64,000 bases of DNA from Flavobacterium sp. JAS (GCF_020991455.1 NZ_JAJMOX010000004.1:62001-126000), one strand, 5' to 3'; shown: positions 1 through 8,067, numbered from the stretch's first letter. Notes: generated by a model from the letters alone, not told the origin. Program-made: numbers and translations.

Positions 1-1
1 G

Positions 2-1831
2 ACACAGCATAAAAAAACAGGATTCAGAAAAATATTAGCCTTTTTAGGCCCGGCATATTTAGTAAGCGTAGGTTATATGGACCCGGGAAACTGGGCGACA
101 GACATTGCCGGAGGTAGTCAGTTTGGGTATTCATTGCTTTGGGTTTTATTAATGAGCAACTTAATGGCTTTGCTGCTTCAAAGCTTAAGCGCAAGACTCG
201 GAATCGTAACGCAACGTGATTTGGCGCAAGCCTCACGAGAAACATACTCGAGATTTATCAACTACATTCTATACTTTTTGGCCGAAATTGCCATCGCGGC
301 TTGTGATTTGGCCGAAGTTCTGGGAATGGCAATTGGAATCAATTTACTTTTTGATATTCCATTAATTGAAGGTGTTTTGATTACCGTTTTAGATACTTTC
401 TTACTATTGTTTTTAATTAATAAAGGTATCCGAAAAATGGAAGCTTTTATTATAGTTTTGGTTGCTATCATTGGATTTTCTTTCATTTTCGAAATGATTT
501 TTGCTGAACCAGAACTGGACAAAGTGATTTACGGTTTGGTTCCGTCAATTCCAAGTTCTGCCGCTTTATACATCGCAATCGGGATTATTGGTGCTACGGT
601 AATGCCACACAACTTGTATTTGCATTCCTCTTTGGTGCAAACCCGCAAATTCGACAGAACTCCCGCGGGAATCAAACAAGCCTTGAAATACAACTTTATC
701 GATTCGACAATTGCTTTAAACTTAGCCTTTTTTGTAAACGCTGCTATTTTAATTTTGGCTGCAGCCACATTTTACAAAAATGGAATGTTCGAAGTTGCCG
801 AAATTCAGGATGCTCATAAATTTCTCGAACCTTTATTAGGAACTAAATGGGCACCGATATTATTTGCGGTTGCTTTGATCGCTGCCGGGCAAAGTTCGAC
901 AGTAACAGGAACTTTAGCCGGACAAATCGTGATGGAAGGTTATCTGAATTTACGTATTCAGCCTTGGGTTCGTCGTATTATCACACGTTTAATTGCCATT
1001 GTTCCGGCGGTTATTGTGATTTTAATTTATGGAGAAAGCGTTACGGGAAAACTTTTAATCCTGAGTCAGGTTATTTTGAGTTTACAATTAGGTTTCGCGA
1101 TTATCCCGCTGATTCATTTTGTGAGTGATAAAACCAAAATGAAAGGGTTTCATATCTCGCGAACCACTCAAATTGTGGCCTGGATAATTGCTTCGATCAT
1201 TGTTTCTCTTAATGCCAAATTGGTTTATGATGAAATCAGTTCCTGGTTAGAAAACTCAAGTAATCCAACTGTGCTTTGGCTGACAGTTGTTCCGCTTGCT
1301 TTTAGCTTCCTTGCTTTACTGTTATACATCATTGCAAAACCTTTTATAGCAAGAGCAAAATCGAATATCGAAAACCACTCACCTCATCATTTAAAATTAC
1401 AATACACACCAAAGGAGAGCTACAGCAAGAAAAATATAGCGATTTCTGTAGACTTTTCTAAAGCCGATGAAGCTGCACTAAATAATGCCTTAGAACTTGG
1501 CGGAATAGACGCGCAATACACCTTAATTCACATTGTTGAAACTGTTGGTGCATTAGTCTACGGAGAGAATATTGAAGACCATGAAACTACAATCGACGAA
1601 AAATTATTATTAGAATATAAGAATATGCTTTCGCAGAAGGGCTTCAAAATCGAAACCGAACTTGGTTTTGGAAAAGCTAACAATGTGATTCCGAAGATTA
1701 TCAACCGTGGTAATTTTGATATTTTAGTAATGGGAACTCATGGCCACACTGGCTTAAAAGATATTTTGTTTGGTACAACAGTAGACAAATTGAGACATAA
1801 AATTTCAATACCTTTGTTGATTGTTAAATAA
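2..1831 (+). CDS. mntH: Nramp-family Mn/Fe transporter fused to a C-terminal universal stress (UspA) domain, 5' end missing
   Basis: Imports divalent metal (Mn2+, Fe2+) with protons across the inner membrane. The reading frame is open back to base 2, so the start lies outside the window; 609 residues are visible. The Nramp signatures are present: DPGNW in the first helix and MPHNLYLHS in the sixth, with about 11 hydrophobic segments up to visible residue 450. After that comes a soluble UspA domain (visible residues about 470-609) with the ATP-binding pattern G-x2-G-x9-G-T in GTHGHTGLKDILFGTT. The first ATG in the frame (77) lies inside the conserved first helix and is not the start. A DtxR-type regulator follows 103 bp downstream, which supports manganese/iron homeostasis. 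The transporter family is certain; whether the metal is Mn or Fe is inferred from the neighbour. Confidence 0.93.
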   Translation, partial: TQHKKTGFRKILAFLGPAYLVSVGYMDPGNWATDIAGGSQFGYSLLWVLLMSNLMALLLQSLSARLGIVTQRDLAQASRETYSRFINYILYFLAEIAIAACDLAEVLGMAIGINLLFDIPLIEGVLITVLDTFLLLFLINKGIRKMEAFIIVLVAIIGFSFIFEMIFAEPELDKVIYGLVPSIPSSAALYIAIGIIGATVMPHNLYLHSSLVQTRKFDRTPAGIKQALKYNFIDSTIALNLAFFVNAAILILAAATFYKNGMFEVAEIQDAHKFLEPLLGTKWAPILFAVALIAAGQSSTVTGTLAGQIVMEGYLNLRIQPWVRRIITRLIAIVPAVIVILIYGESVTGKLLILSQVILSLQLGFAIIPLIHFVSDKTKMKGFHISRTTQIVAWIIASIIVSLNAKLVYDEISSWLENSSNPTVLWLTVVPLAFSFLALLLYIIAKPFIARAKSNIENHSPHHLKLQYTPKESYSKKNIAISVDFSKADEAALNNALELGGIDAQYTLIHIVETVGALVYGENIEDHETTIDEKLLLEYKNMLSQKGFKIETELGFGKANNVIPKIINRGNFDILVMGTHGHTGLKDILFGTTVDKLRHKISIPLLIVK

Positions 1832-1848
1832 AGGCTCTTTTAGAGGGG

Positions 1849-1899
1849 CAAAGGTTCAGAGGTGCAAAGCGACAAAGGTTTGAAAACTCTGAACCTTTG
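1849..1899. repeat. Intergenic word-palindrome (CAAAGGTTCAGAG family)
   Basis: Thirteen-base perfect inverted arms at 1849-1861 and 1887-1899 (CAAAGGTTCAGAG / CTCTGAACCTTTG), separated by 25 bases that repeat the word fragment ACAAAGG. It sits between mntH and the DtxR gene. Related words (AAGGTTCTGAG, GCTAAGGTT) recur at 3405-3440 and 26042-26080. Confidence 0.7.
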
Positions 1900-1934
1900 T
1901 GACTTTGTAGCTTTGAGCCTCAAAAATAAAAAAA

Positions 1935-2588
1935 ATGACTTTCTCAGAAGAAAATTATCTAAAATCAATATATCACCTTACGGCATCGAATGACGCTGAA
2001 GTGAGCACCAATGCTATTGCCGAAATGATGGAAACCAAAGCTTCATCCGTTACGGATATGCTTAAAAAGCTATCGGAAAAAGATTTGGTGAATTATAAAA
2101 AATACCAAGGTGTTTCTTTGACTGAAAACGGCAAACTAGCGGCTAAAATGATTGTTAGAAAGCATCGTTTATGGGAAGTGTTTTTGGTTGAAAAACTGAA
2201 TTTTAGCTGGGATGAAGTTCACGATATTGCTGAGCAATTAGAACATATCAAATCAGAACAATTGATTAACCGTCTGGATGATTTTCTTGGAAATCCTACC
2301 GAAGATCCGCATGGAGATCCAATTCCGGATGCAAATGGAAGAATCGTTAAAATCGAAAAACACTTACTTTCTGAATTAACAGAACATCAAACCGGCGTTT
2401 GCGTTGGTGTGAAAGACACTTCATCAGAATTCCTCAAGTATCTGGACAAACAAGAAATTGCTTTGGGTTCTAAAATCGAGTTTTTGTCTAAAGAAAGCTT
2501 CGATTTATCGGTAAAAATTAAAGTTGATGGTAGAGAATTGTCTATATCTAATAAGATTGCCTCTAATTTGTTTGTGAAGTTGGTTTAG
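1935..2588 (+). CDS. DtxR/MntR-family metal-dependent transcriptional regulator
   Basis: Predicted metal-sensing repressor that probably controls mntH. The 217-residue length is normal for the long DtxR type. Residues 1-65 form the winged helix (ENYLKSIYHL, then EVSTNAIAEMMETKASSVTD). Residues 66-140 form the dimerisation/metal region, with the typical RKHRLWEVFLVEKL and EHIKSEQLINRLDDFLGNP segments and the PHGDPIP motif. Residues 145-217 look like the C-terminal FeoA/SH3-like domain. The ATG at 1935 follows an A-rich leader (CAAAAATAAAAAAA), typical of Bacteroidota. Same strand as mntH, with a palindromic repeat in the gap. Whether it senses Mn or Fe cannot be decided by eye. Confidence 0.9.
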   Translation: MTFSEENYLKSIYHLTASNDAEVSTNAIAEMMETKASSVTDMLKKLSEKDLVNYKKYQGVSLTENGKLAAKMIVRKHRLWEVFLVEKLNFSWDEVHDIAEQLEHIKSEQLINRLDDFLGNPTEDPHGDPIPDANGRIVKIEKHLLSELTEHQTGVCVGVKDTSSEFLKYLDKQEIALGSKIEFLSKESFDLSVKIKVDGRELSISNKIASNLFVKLV

Positions 2589-2692
2589 CTAGTTATTCCG
2601 CAAAGATTCACCAGAGACTTTCCGCAGAGGAACACGAAGATTTTACTTTTTTTGATTTAGGAAGATTTAATCCGTCGAAAATAACACAATAT

Positions 2693-2794
2693 TGTCATTT
2701 CGACGTAAGGAGAAATCCTCACGAGAAGCTCGACAAAGATTGGATTGTTGTTGCGGAGTTACTTGCGAGGATTTCTCCTTACGTCGAAATGACA
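2693..2794. repeat. Perfect 28-bp inverted repeat, 46-base spacer
   Basis: The arms 2693-2720 and 2767-2794 are exact reverse complements, beginning TGTCATTTCGACGTAAGG and ending CTTACGTCGAAATGACA. The spacer (2721-2766) is not self-complementary. There is no T-run after either arm, so it does not resemble an intrinsic terminator. It resembles the REP-like palindromes that I recall as common in Flavobacteriaceae intergenic DNA; that resemblance is from memory. Confidence 0.9.
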
Positions 2795-2829
2795 AACTCG
2801 GCGATAAACATTCTTTTGAAACCAACTCC

Positions 2830-2990
2830 ATAGCCCCGATAGAAGTGAAAATCCTTTTGTGGCGGGGTTCGCCATAAAAGATTACTTCACTGTGCATTTA
2901 TTTTAATTTGGAGTTCAGTGAACTTCGTTTGTAACGGATTGCTTCGCCAGTTCGCACTTTCAGGCTCGGGTGCGGGATTAGCTCCTAAAA
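2830..2990. repeat. Structured intergenic element with TAGCCCCGAT / GGGATTAGCTCC ends
   Basis: It contains an 11-bp hairpin (2854-2880: CTTTTGTGGCG, loop GGGTT, CGCCATAAAAG, one G-T pair), a small palindrome AGTTCAGTGAACT further on, and a CGCAC/GTGCG pair near the end, closing in GGGATTAGCTCCTA. I recognise the boundary words from memory as a dispersed repeat of Flavobacterium genomes. This window holds only one copy, so its repetitive nature is inference. It could be a miniature element or a structured RNA. Confidence 0.5.
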
Positions 2991-3000
2991 ATTAAAATTA

Positions 3001-3399
3001 CTAAACTATCCCCTTCTCTATCATTTCAAGCATTACCGGAGATGCATTCTTAAAAGTCGGTTCCTGTTCAATGATACTTCCAGCGTTCTTTTTATTTACT
3101 TTGAATGTTATATCATTATCAGTCGTAAACAAAAGTGCCGTCAAAAACGGATTTTTAATATAAGTTCCTAAAACCATTAAAGCTTCATCTAAAGTATGAA
3201 TACTTTCTATTTCTTCGGTTTTATAACGTGTTGTTAACGAAATCGAATAGGTATTATCTTCGTTTAAAACTAAACGGAAATAAATGTTCTTGATCTCGGT
3301 ATCGCCCATGGTTTTCGCCAGGGTTAATTTGGCAAAAGTGCCAGCTTGAATGCTTTCTTTAACGCGTTCGCAAAAAAGAGCAAATATTGGTTCGTACAT
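3001..3399 (-). CDS. Conserved hypothetical protein, resembles the N-terminal module of a Bacteroidota methyltransferase family
   Basis: 132 residues, no signal peptide or membrane segment. The pattern GTFAKLTLAK, IKNIYFRLV, then an alternating strand with TRYKTEEIE and LFTTDNDITF, resembles the N-terminal domain that I recall in front of a SAM-dependent methyltransferase domain in proteins of about 390 residues. Here the reading frame stops after that module, and no methyltransferase motif follows in the next 400 bp, which hold repeats. It may be a stand-alone domain or a truncated gene. The gene is probably real; the family assignment rests on memory. Confidence 0.6.
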   Translation of the reverse strand: MYEPIFALFCERVKESIQAGTFAKLTLAKTMGDTEIKNIYFRLVLNEDNTYSISLTTRYKTEEIESIHTLDEALMVLGTYIKNPFLTALLFTTDNDITFKVNKKNAGSIIEQEPTFKNASPVMLEMIEKGIV

Positions 3400-3462
3400 T
3401 TTTTTAGATGCTAAGGTTCTGAGATGCTAAGGTTCTAAGTTTTTAAAACCTTTGTATATTAT

Positions 3463-3558
3463 TTAACCGCAAAGTTCGCTAAGATTTACGCAAAGGACAC
3501 AAGGAAATTTAAAAAACTTTGCGAACCTACCGTAATTCCTTGCGAACTTTGTGGTTAA
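3463..3558. repeat. Intergenic word-palindrome (TTAACCGCAAAGTTCGC family)
   Basis: Seventeen-base arms 3463-3479 and 3542-3558 pair with a single G-T mismatch (TTAACCGCAAAGTTCGC against GCGAACTTTGTGGTTAA). The interior repeats the same words (ACGCAAAGG, CTTTGCGAACC). It lies downstream of the crotonase gene. Just to its left, 3405-3436 is a tandem duplication of a GATGCTAAGGTTCT word. Confidence 0.75.
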
Positions 3559-3564
3559 GAAAAT

Positions 3565-4347
3565 TTATTTTCCTGTAAACTCTGCTTTTCTTTTTTCTAA
3601 AAATGCAGTTGTTCCTTCTTTAAAATCCTGAGTTCCGAAACATTTTCCGAATGATTTTATCTCGGTATCAAAACCATTTTTACCGTCAGTATAATTGGCA
3701 TTAATTGCTTTTATCGCTTTACTTATTGCAAAAGGAGCGTTTTTAATGATTTTTTGAGCAATTCCGTTTGCAAATTCAAGAAGTTCAGCCTGAGGCACAA
3801 CATGATTTACCAAACCGTATTGTTTTGCTTCATCGGCAGAAATCATCGCCGCAGTCATAATCATTTCCATTGCACGGCCTTTCCCTACTAATTGCGGCAA
3901 ACGCTGTGTTCCTCCGTAACCCGGAATCAATCCTAGAGTTACTTCCGGCAATCCCATTTTTGCATTATCTGATGCTACTCTAAAATGACATGCCATTGCC
4001 AATTCTAATCCTCCGCCTAAAGCGAAACCATTTACGGCAGCAATTACGGGTTTCTTTAAATTTTCGATAAAATCAAATAAGCTTTCTTGTCCTTCAGCAG
4101 CTAATTGTGCGCCTTCGACAATAGTATAATTTGCAAATTCCGAAATATCGGCTCCGGCAACAAATGCTTTTTCGCCGCTTCCAGTGATTATAATAACACG
4201 AACATCATCATTTTTACTTAATAATTTAACTGCTTTACTCAAGTCGCTGATCGTAGCTTTGTTTAAAGCATTTAATTTTGTAGGACGATTAATGGTTACG
4301 GTTGCAATTTTTTCTTCAATTGAAATTAAAAGATTTTCGTAGTTCAT
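3565..4347 (-). CDS. Enoyl-CoA hydratase/crotonase-family protein
   Basis: Predicted to hydrate 2-enoyl-CoA (crotonyl-CoA type) in fatty acid or butanoate metabolism; cytosolic. 260 residues, normal for a crotonase. The oxyanion-hole segments are AFVAGADISEF and NGFALGGGLELAM. Both catalytic glutamates of true hydratases are present: E115 (GGGLELA) and E135 (LPEVTLG). The frame is open upstream to 4419, but that part overlaps the kinase gene. The ATG at 4347 (MNYENLL) gives the normal N-terminus and leaves 10 bp after the kinase stop. The exact substrate cannot be assigned. Confidence 0.9.
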   Translation of the reverse strand: MNYENLLISIEEKIATVTINRPTKLNALNKATISDLSKAVKLLSKNDDVRVIIITGSGEKAFVAGADISEFANYTIVEGAQLAAEGQESLFDFIENLKKPVIAAVNGFALGGGLELAMACHFRVASDNAKMGLPEVTLGLIPGYGGTQRLPQLVGKGRAMEMIMTAAMISADEAKQYGLVNHVVPQAELLEFANGIAQKIIKNAPFAISKAIKAINANYTDGKNGFDTEIKSFGKCFGTQDFKEGTTAFLEKRKAEFTGK

Positions 4348-4357
4348 GACGCTGGTT

Positions 4358-5830
4358 TTATGAGTTTGTGATAGGTAAAGAAACTCTAAAAGTGGTTCCT
4401 TTTCCGTAAGTTGATTCAAAGGTAATTGTTCCTTTGTAATTTTCTATAATGTTTTTTATAATTCCGAGACCAAGTCCCATTCCACTGGTTTTAGTGGTGA
4501 ATTTTGGTTCGAATATTCTACTGATATCTTGTTTTTGTATTCCAATTCCGTTGTCTTTTACCGCAATTTCAACATTGTTATTCCTACGTTTTACCTTAAC
4601 CACGATTGATTTGTGAAATTGACTTTCCGGAATCGCCTGAGTTGCATTTTTAACCAAATTGGTAATGACACGAATCAGTTGCGTACGATCCATTTTTGAA
4701 ATGATTTCTTCTTCTTCACTTTCGAAAACAATATAATCTTCGTTGAAAATATCCAAAGCAAGCTCCACAACCTCAACCACATTTAAGGTTTCGTTCTGTT
4801 GTGCCGGCATCGATGCAAAATTCGAAAATGCCGAAGCTACTGCCGTCATCGTATCAATTTGCTGAATTAGAGTTTCAGAGTAATCGTTTAATTTCTGCTT
4901 TACGTCCGGAGCTGTCGGGTCAAACTTTCGTTGAAAACTCTGAACCGTTAACCTCATCGGCGTAAGCGGATTTTTAATTTCGTGTGCTACTTGTTTCGCC
5001 ATTTCACGCCAGGCTTCTTCACGTTCACTTTGGGCTAGTTTTATGGCGCTGGTTTCTAATTTATCCACCATTCCGTTATAAGCCTTTATCAGGAAGTTAA
5101 CTTCTTTACTATTGGCTTCTAATACGATTTTCTCGTTTTTCTGATCTAAATTGGTTTCTTCCAATCTGTCTGAAATGGTTTTCAGTGATTTTGTGATATA
5201 TGTCGAAAGGAAATAGGCTAATGCAAAAGCCACAACCAACATAAACGAATATACCTGACTTAATCGAATCAGGAAAGTATTCAACTCGTTGTCATAATAA
5301 CCGTCGTCTTCTAAATACGGAAGATTCAAAATCCCAAGTGGTTTGAATTTTTCGTCTTTAATTAAACTATACGAAGATCTATTTTTGACTCCATCGATGG
5401 TTTTAATATCTACAAAACGCTTTTCAATTGAAGAACGCACTAATTTCAAGATATAATCCGGAACCGGCGGCGCTACTTTATCAACCGCAAAAGATTCTTT
5501 GGATGATTTTAGTAGTTTTCCGTCAAGGCTATAAATATTGATTTCGATTTTATGAATCTGCGCTAATTCGTGGATTTTATCTTTAAAAATCAAATCTAAA
5601 TTGGCCGTTTTTAAAGGATATGTTGTAGTAGAAAGCACATAATTGATATGTTCCTTTACTGCATTTTCTTTTCGTTCGAGACGTTCCTGATGATATTCTT
5701 TGGCTTCATTCTTAAACTGAATAATCGATATGGAAGCCAATAAAAAAGATGCCACAACAATCAATACAATCATCGAAAGGAATATCCTAACACGAAGAGA
5801 AAGCATCGACATTTTGAAGTTGTTAAACAT
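4358..5830 (-). CDS. NtrY-like membrane sensor histidine kinase
   Basis: Autophosphorylating sensor of a two-component system. With the start at MFNNFKMSML it has 490 residues: TM1 (14-39), an extracytoplasmic sensor region (40-191), TM2 (192-211), a HAMP-like linker, a DHp domain with VAHEIKNPLTPMRL (phospho-acceptor H283), and a catalytic ATPase domain with an N box (NLVKNATQAI), G1 (DNGIGI) and G2 (GMGLGLGII). The H-box wording is that of the NtrY/nitrogen-type group. The ATG at 5860 lies inside a perfect palindrome, so the ATG at 5830 is preferred. No response regulator is adjacent, so it is an orphan here; its signal is unknown. Confidence 0.9.
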   Translation of the reverse strand: MFNNFKMSMLSLRVRIFLSMIVLIVVASFLLASISIIQFKNEAKEYHQERLERKENAVKEHINYVLSTTTYPLKTANLDLIFKDKIHELAQIHKIEINIYSLDGKLLKSSKESFAVDKVAPPVPDYILKLVRSSIEKRFVDIKTIDGVKNRSSYSLIKDEKFKPLGILNLPYLEDDGYYDNELNTFLIRLSQVYSFMLVVAFALAYFLSTYITKSLKTISDRLEETNLDQKNEKIVLEANSKEVNFLIKAYNGMVDKLETSAIKLAQSEREEAWREMAKQVAHEIKNPLTPMRLTVQSFQRKFDPTAPDVKQKLNDYSETLIQQIDTMTAVASAFSNFASMPAQQNETLNVVEVVELALDIFNEDYIVFESEEEEIISKMDRTQLIRVITNLVKNATQAIPESQFHKSIVVKVKRRNNNVEIAVKDNGIGIQKQDISRIFEPKFTTKTSGMGLGLGIIKNIIENYKGTITFESTYGKGTTFRVSLPITNS

Positions 5831-5853
5831 AGTTTTTGTTTTGTTTGTTTCAG

Positions 5854-5901
5854 GTTTCAAGTTTCAGGTTTCGTCGCGATTGGAAACCTGAAACTTGAAA
5901 C
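5854..5901. repeat. Perfect 19-bp word-palindrome (GTTTCAAGTTTCAGGTTTC)
   Basis: The arms 5854-5872 and 5883-5901 are exact reverse complements with a 10-base loop. Each arm is made of the GTTTCA word repeated. It lies between the hemJ stop and the kinase start. The same word CCTGAAACATGAAAC (one change) recurs at 17400-17414 before hemB. Confidence 0.9.
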
Positions 5902-5909
5902 TAAAAAAA

Positions 5910-6458
5910 CTATTTTCTTTCGCGAATTCGTTTGTAAAATCTAAAGCCTAACATTATTAAAACCGAGAATAAAATAATTCCGATTACGCCGAAAATCCAG
6001 TTGATGGCACTTTTTAGGATTACTAAAAACACAACGGCAAATAATATAATTGTAGCTCCTTCATTCCATAAACGCATGAAATTGTTGGAATATTTTACCT
6101 CATCATTTTGCAATTGTTTGAATATTTGATGGCATTTTAGATGATACAAATACAGTAAGAAAACAAAACACAACTTAACGTGCATCCAGGGCATTTTGAG
6201 CCAGGCGTTTCCTAAATCTGTAAAAAACAACATCCAAAAAGCAAAAATACTGGCTAAAATTGCTGAAGGCCAAGTAATAATATACCACAAACGGTAGGCC
6301 ATTATTTTGTATTGCGCTTGTAAAATTTCCTTTTCAGGAGAAGGCTTTTCGTTGGCTTCAATTTGGTACACAAATAAGCGCACAATATAAAACAAACCTG
6401 CAAACCAAGTAATTACAAAAATAAGATGCAATGATTTTAAGTAGTTGTAATATTCCAT
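5910..6458 (-). CDS. hemJ: Protoporphyrinogen IX oxidase, HemJ type
   Basis: Integral membrane enzyme that oxidises protoporphyrinogen IX to protoporphyrin IX, the penultimate heme step. 182 residues with about five hydrophobic helices. Family signatures: LHLIFVITWFAGLFYIVRLF near the N-terminus with the conserved His (H11), PWMHVKL with its conserved Lys, and RLWNEGATIILFAVV. It is often annotated only as CopD-like or UPF0093, but the motifs fit HemJ and ferrochelatase lies two genes upstream. It starts one base after the preceding lipoprotein stop, which implies translational coupling. Confidence 0.88.
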   Translation of the reverse strand: MEYYNYLKSLHLIFVITWFAGLFYIVRLFVYQIEANEKPSPEKEILQAQYKIMAYRLWYIITWPSAILASIFAFWMLFFTDLGNAWLKMPWMHVKLCFVFLLYLYHLKCHQIFKQLQNDEVKYSNNFMRLWNEGATIILFAVVFLVILKSAINWIFGVIGIILFSVLIMLGFRFYKRIRERK

Positions 6459-7028
6459 TTATTTTTTGAATGTAGATTGTACAAAAAGATCGGTCATAGC
6501 TTTCCCATAATCTTCATTTTCGTATACGATTGAAGCAACGAAGATTTTATCGTTAAAAGTTCTTGAAAAAATCAGTATTGTCGCAACCGTTTTTCCTTCT
6601 TCAGTTACTGTAATTTGAGATTTTCTAAATTCCAAACCTGAAATACTCTCTGCACCTACTACGTAATCTCCCATTTTACCTTTTGGATAAATACGGCCAA
6701 TATCTTTTAAAAGAAGAAAATCTTTTAACTTCATCTTTAGATCGACAGAACGAATATCACCGGAATAATCTTCGTAATTTGCTGAAAAATAATTCGCTGC
6801 ATCTCTTTTAAAAGCAACTATAGAATGTGTCTTTTTAACTAAAGTCGAATCTCCTTTAATATTACCTTTTTCATCATGATTCACTTTTTCGTAATCATCT
6901 GGAATTGAAATGGTCCAATTAAATGTTTTATCAAAAAAACTATTATTGGCGAAAGTGTCTCTTTTTTTACATCCAACTAAAATCGCCAAGGCGAAAAACA
7001 AAACCGAAAAGTATTTAATCTTATTCAT
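6459..7028 (-). CDS. Putative lipoprotein between hemH and hemJ
   Basis: 189 residues. An N-terminal hydrophobic segment with the lipobox LVGC (Cys20) is followed by KKRD and then a soluble beta-rich domain with no motif I recognise. The start is 16 bp after the hemH stop and the stop abuts the hemJ start, so it appears to be transcribed as hemH-lipoprotein-hemJ. Probably periplasmic and anchored to a membrane. No function can be assigned; a heme-related role is only suggested by context. Confidence 0.8.
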   Translation of the reverse strand: MNKIKYFSVLFFALAILVGCKKRDTFANNSFFDKTFNWTISIPDDYEKVNHDEKGNIKGDSTLVKKTHSIVAFKRDAANYFSANYEDYSGDIRSVDLKMKLKDFLLLKDIGRIYPKGKMGDYVVGAESISGLEFRKSQITVTEEGKTVATILIFSRTFNDKIFVASIVYENEDYGKAMTDLFVQSTFKK

Positions 7029-7044
7029 TTATATAAACGTATTA

Positions 7045-8058
7045 TTATTTAGCCCAATCGTTAATCCAGTTACTTACAGTCTGACACCATGCATCATCAT
7101 CATTCAAACACGGAATTGCTAAGAAATTCTCACCTCCTTTTGCTTCGAAATCTTCTTTGGCGCGCATCGCGATTTCTTCTAAAGTTTCTAAACAATCAGA
7201 TACAAAAGCTGGTGTTACAACGGCTAAATTCTTGATTCCTTTTCCAGGCATTTTGTCGATTTCAACATCAGTATAAGGCTCTAACCATTTGTCTCCCGCT
7301 AAACGAGATTGAAAAGTAAGGCTGTATTTATCTTCAGGAAGTCCTAATAATTTAACGACTTGTCTTGTAGTTTCGTAACATTGGTGACGGTAACAAAAAT
7401 CGTGCGCAGGCGAAGGTGTGTTACAACAAGAACCGTCAATTTTACAATGTGATTTCGTTACATCGGTTTTGCGAATATGGCGTTCCGGGATTCCGTGGTA
7501 TGAAAATAATAAATGATCATAATCAAATCCAATTAAATGTTTCTGAATTGAATCTGCTAAATTCTTGATATAATCCGGTTTATTATAAAACGCCGGAACA
7601 TCTGTAAAAGTCATTTGTGGAAATTTCTTTTTACGGATTTCTTCGACTTTAACCAAAATAGTCAAAGTAGAAGCCATCGCATATTGCGGATATAAAGGAA
7701 AAAGCAATACTTCAGTAACACCTTTATCGTGTAATTCCTGAAGTCCTTTTTCAATAGTCATACTTCCGTAGCGCATTGCCAAAGCAACTGGAACATTTAC
7801 TAAAGGTTGTACTTTCTTTTGCATTCTTTCAGAAAGAACCACTAACGGAGAACCTTCTTCCCACCAAATTTTCGCGTAAGCGTGCGCTGATTCTTCCGGT
7901 CTTTTTCTTAAAATAATACCACGAACTAAAAAGGCTCTTAACAAATACGGAACATCAATTACGTATTTATCCATTAAAAATTCGTCTAAATACGGTTTTA
8001 CATCTTTTGGTTCAGGACTTTCTGGAGATCCTAAGTTTACTAATAATACGCCTTTCAT
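7045..8058 (-). CDS. hemH: Ferrochelatase
   Basis: Inserts Fe2+ into protoporphyrin IX, the last step of protoheme synthesis. 337 residues, normal length. Seen: MKGVLLVNLGSPESP at the N-terminus, the PLYPQYAMAST segment, the catalytic FSYHGIPERH with H188, the FQSRLAGDKWLEPYT motif, and AFVSDCLETLEEI with the second active-site glutamate. A cysteine-rich stretch (GSCCNTP, CYRHQCYETT) lies near residues 210-230. It heads the minus-strand group hemH-lipoprotein-hemJ, so the last two heme steps are co-expressed. Confidence 0.97.
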   Translation of the reverse strand: MKGVLLVNLGSPESPEPKDVKPYLDEFLMDKYVIDVPYLLRAFLVRGIILRKRPEESAHAYAKIWWEEGSPLVVLSERMQKKVQPLVNVPVALAMRYGSMTIEKGLQELHDKGVTEVLLFPLYPQYAMASTLTILVKVEEIRKKKFPQMTFTDVPAFYNKPDYIKNLADSIQKHLIGFDYDHLLFSYHGIPERHIRKTDVTKSHCKIDGSCCNTPSPAHDFCYRHQCYETTRQVVKLLGLPEDKYSLTFQSRLAGDKWLEPYTDVEIDKMPGKGIKNLAVVTPAFVSDCLETLEEIAMRAKEDFEAKGGENFLAIPCLNDDDAWCQTVSNWINDWAK

Positions 8059-8067
8059 TTATTCTTT

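Larger units (their letters stand above)
2589..3000. other. Gene-free interval of 412 bp carrying two repeat elements
   Basis: I see no credible gene here. The short ORFs on both strands follow the repeat sequence itself. From left to right it holds: a CCGCAAAGATTC word segment (2595-2640) whose ATTCCGCAAAGA recurs inverted at 26177-26188; a 28-bp perfect inverted repeat (2693-2794); and a structured element (about 2830-2990) that starts TAGCCCCGAT and ends GGGATTAGCTCCTA. Confidence 0.75.

Noticed and set aside
77..79. ATG at 77 as the start of the metal transporter
   Set aside because: The frame is open to base 2 and codes for conserved Nramp sequence (GPAYLVSVGY) ahead of it, so the gene is cut by the window edge.
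2667..2897. Short ORFs on both strands in the 2.6-3.0 kb gap
   Set aside because: They follow the perfect inverted repeat, so both translate to the same kind of sequence; there is no coding signature.
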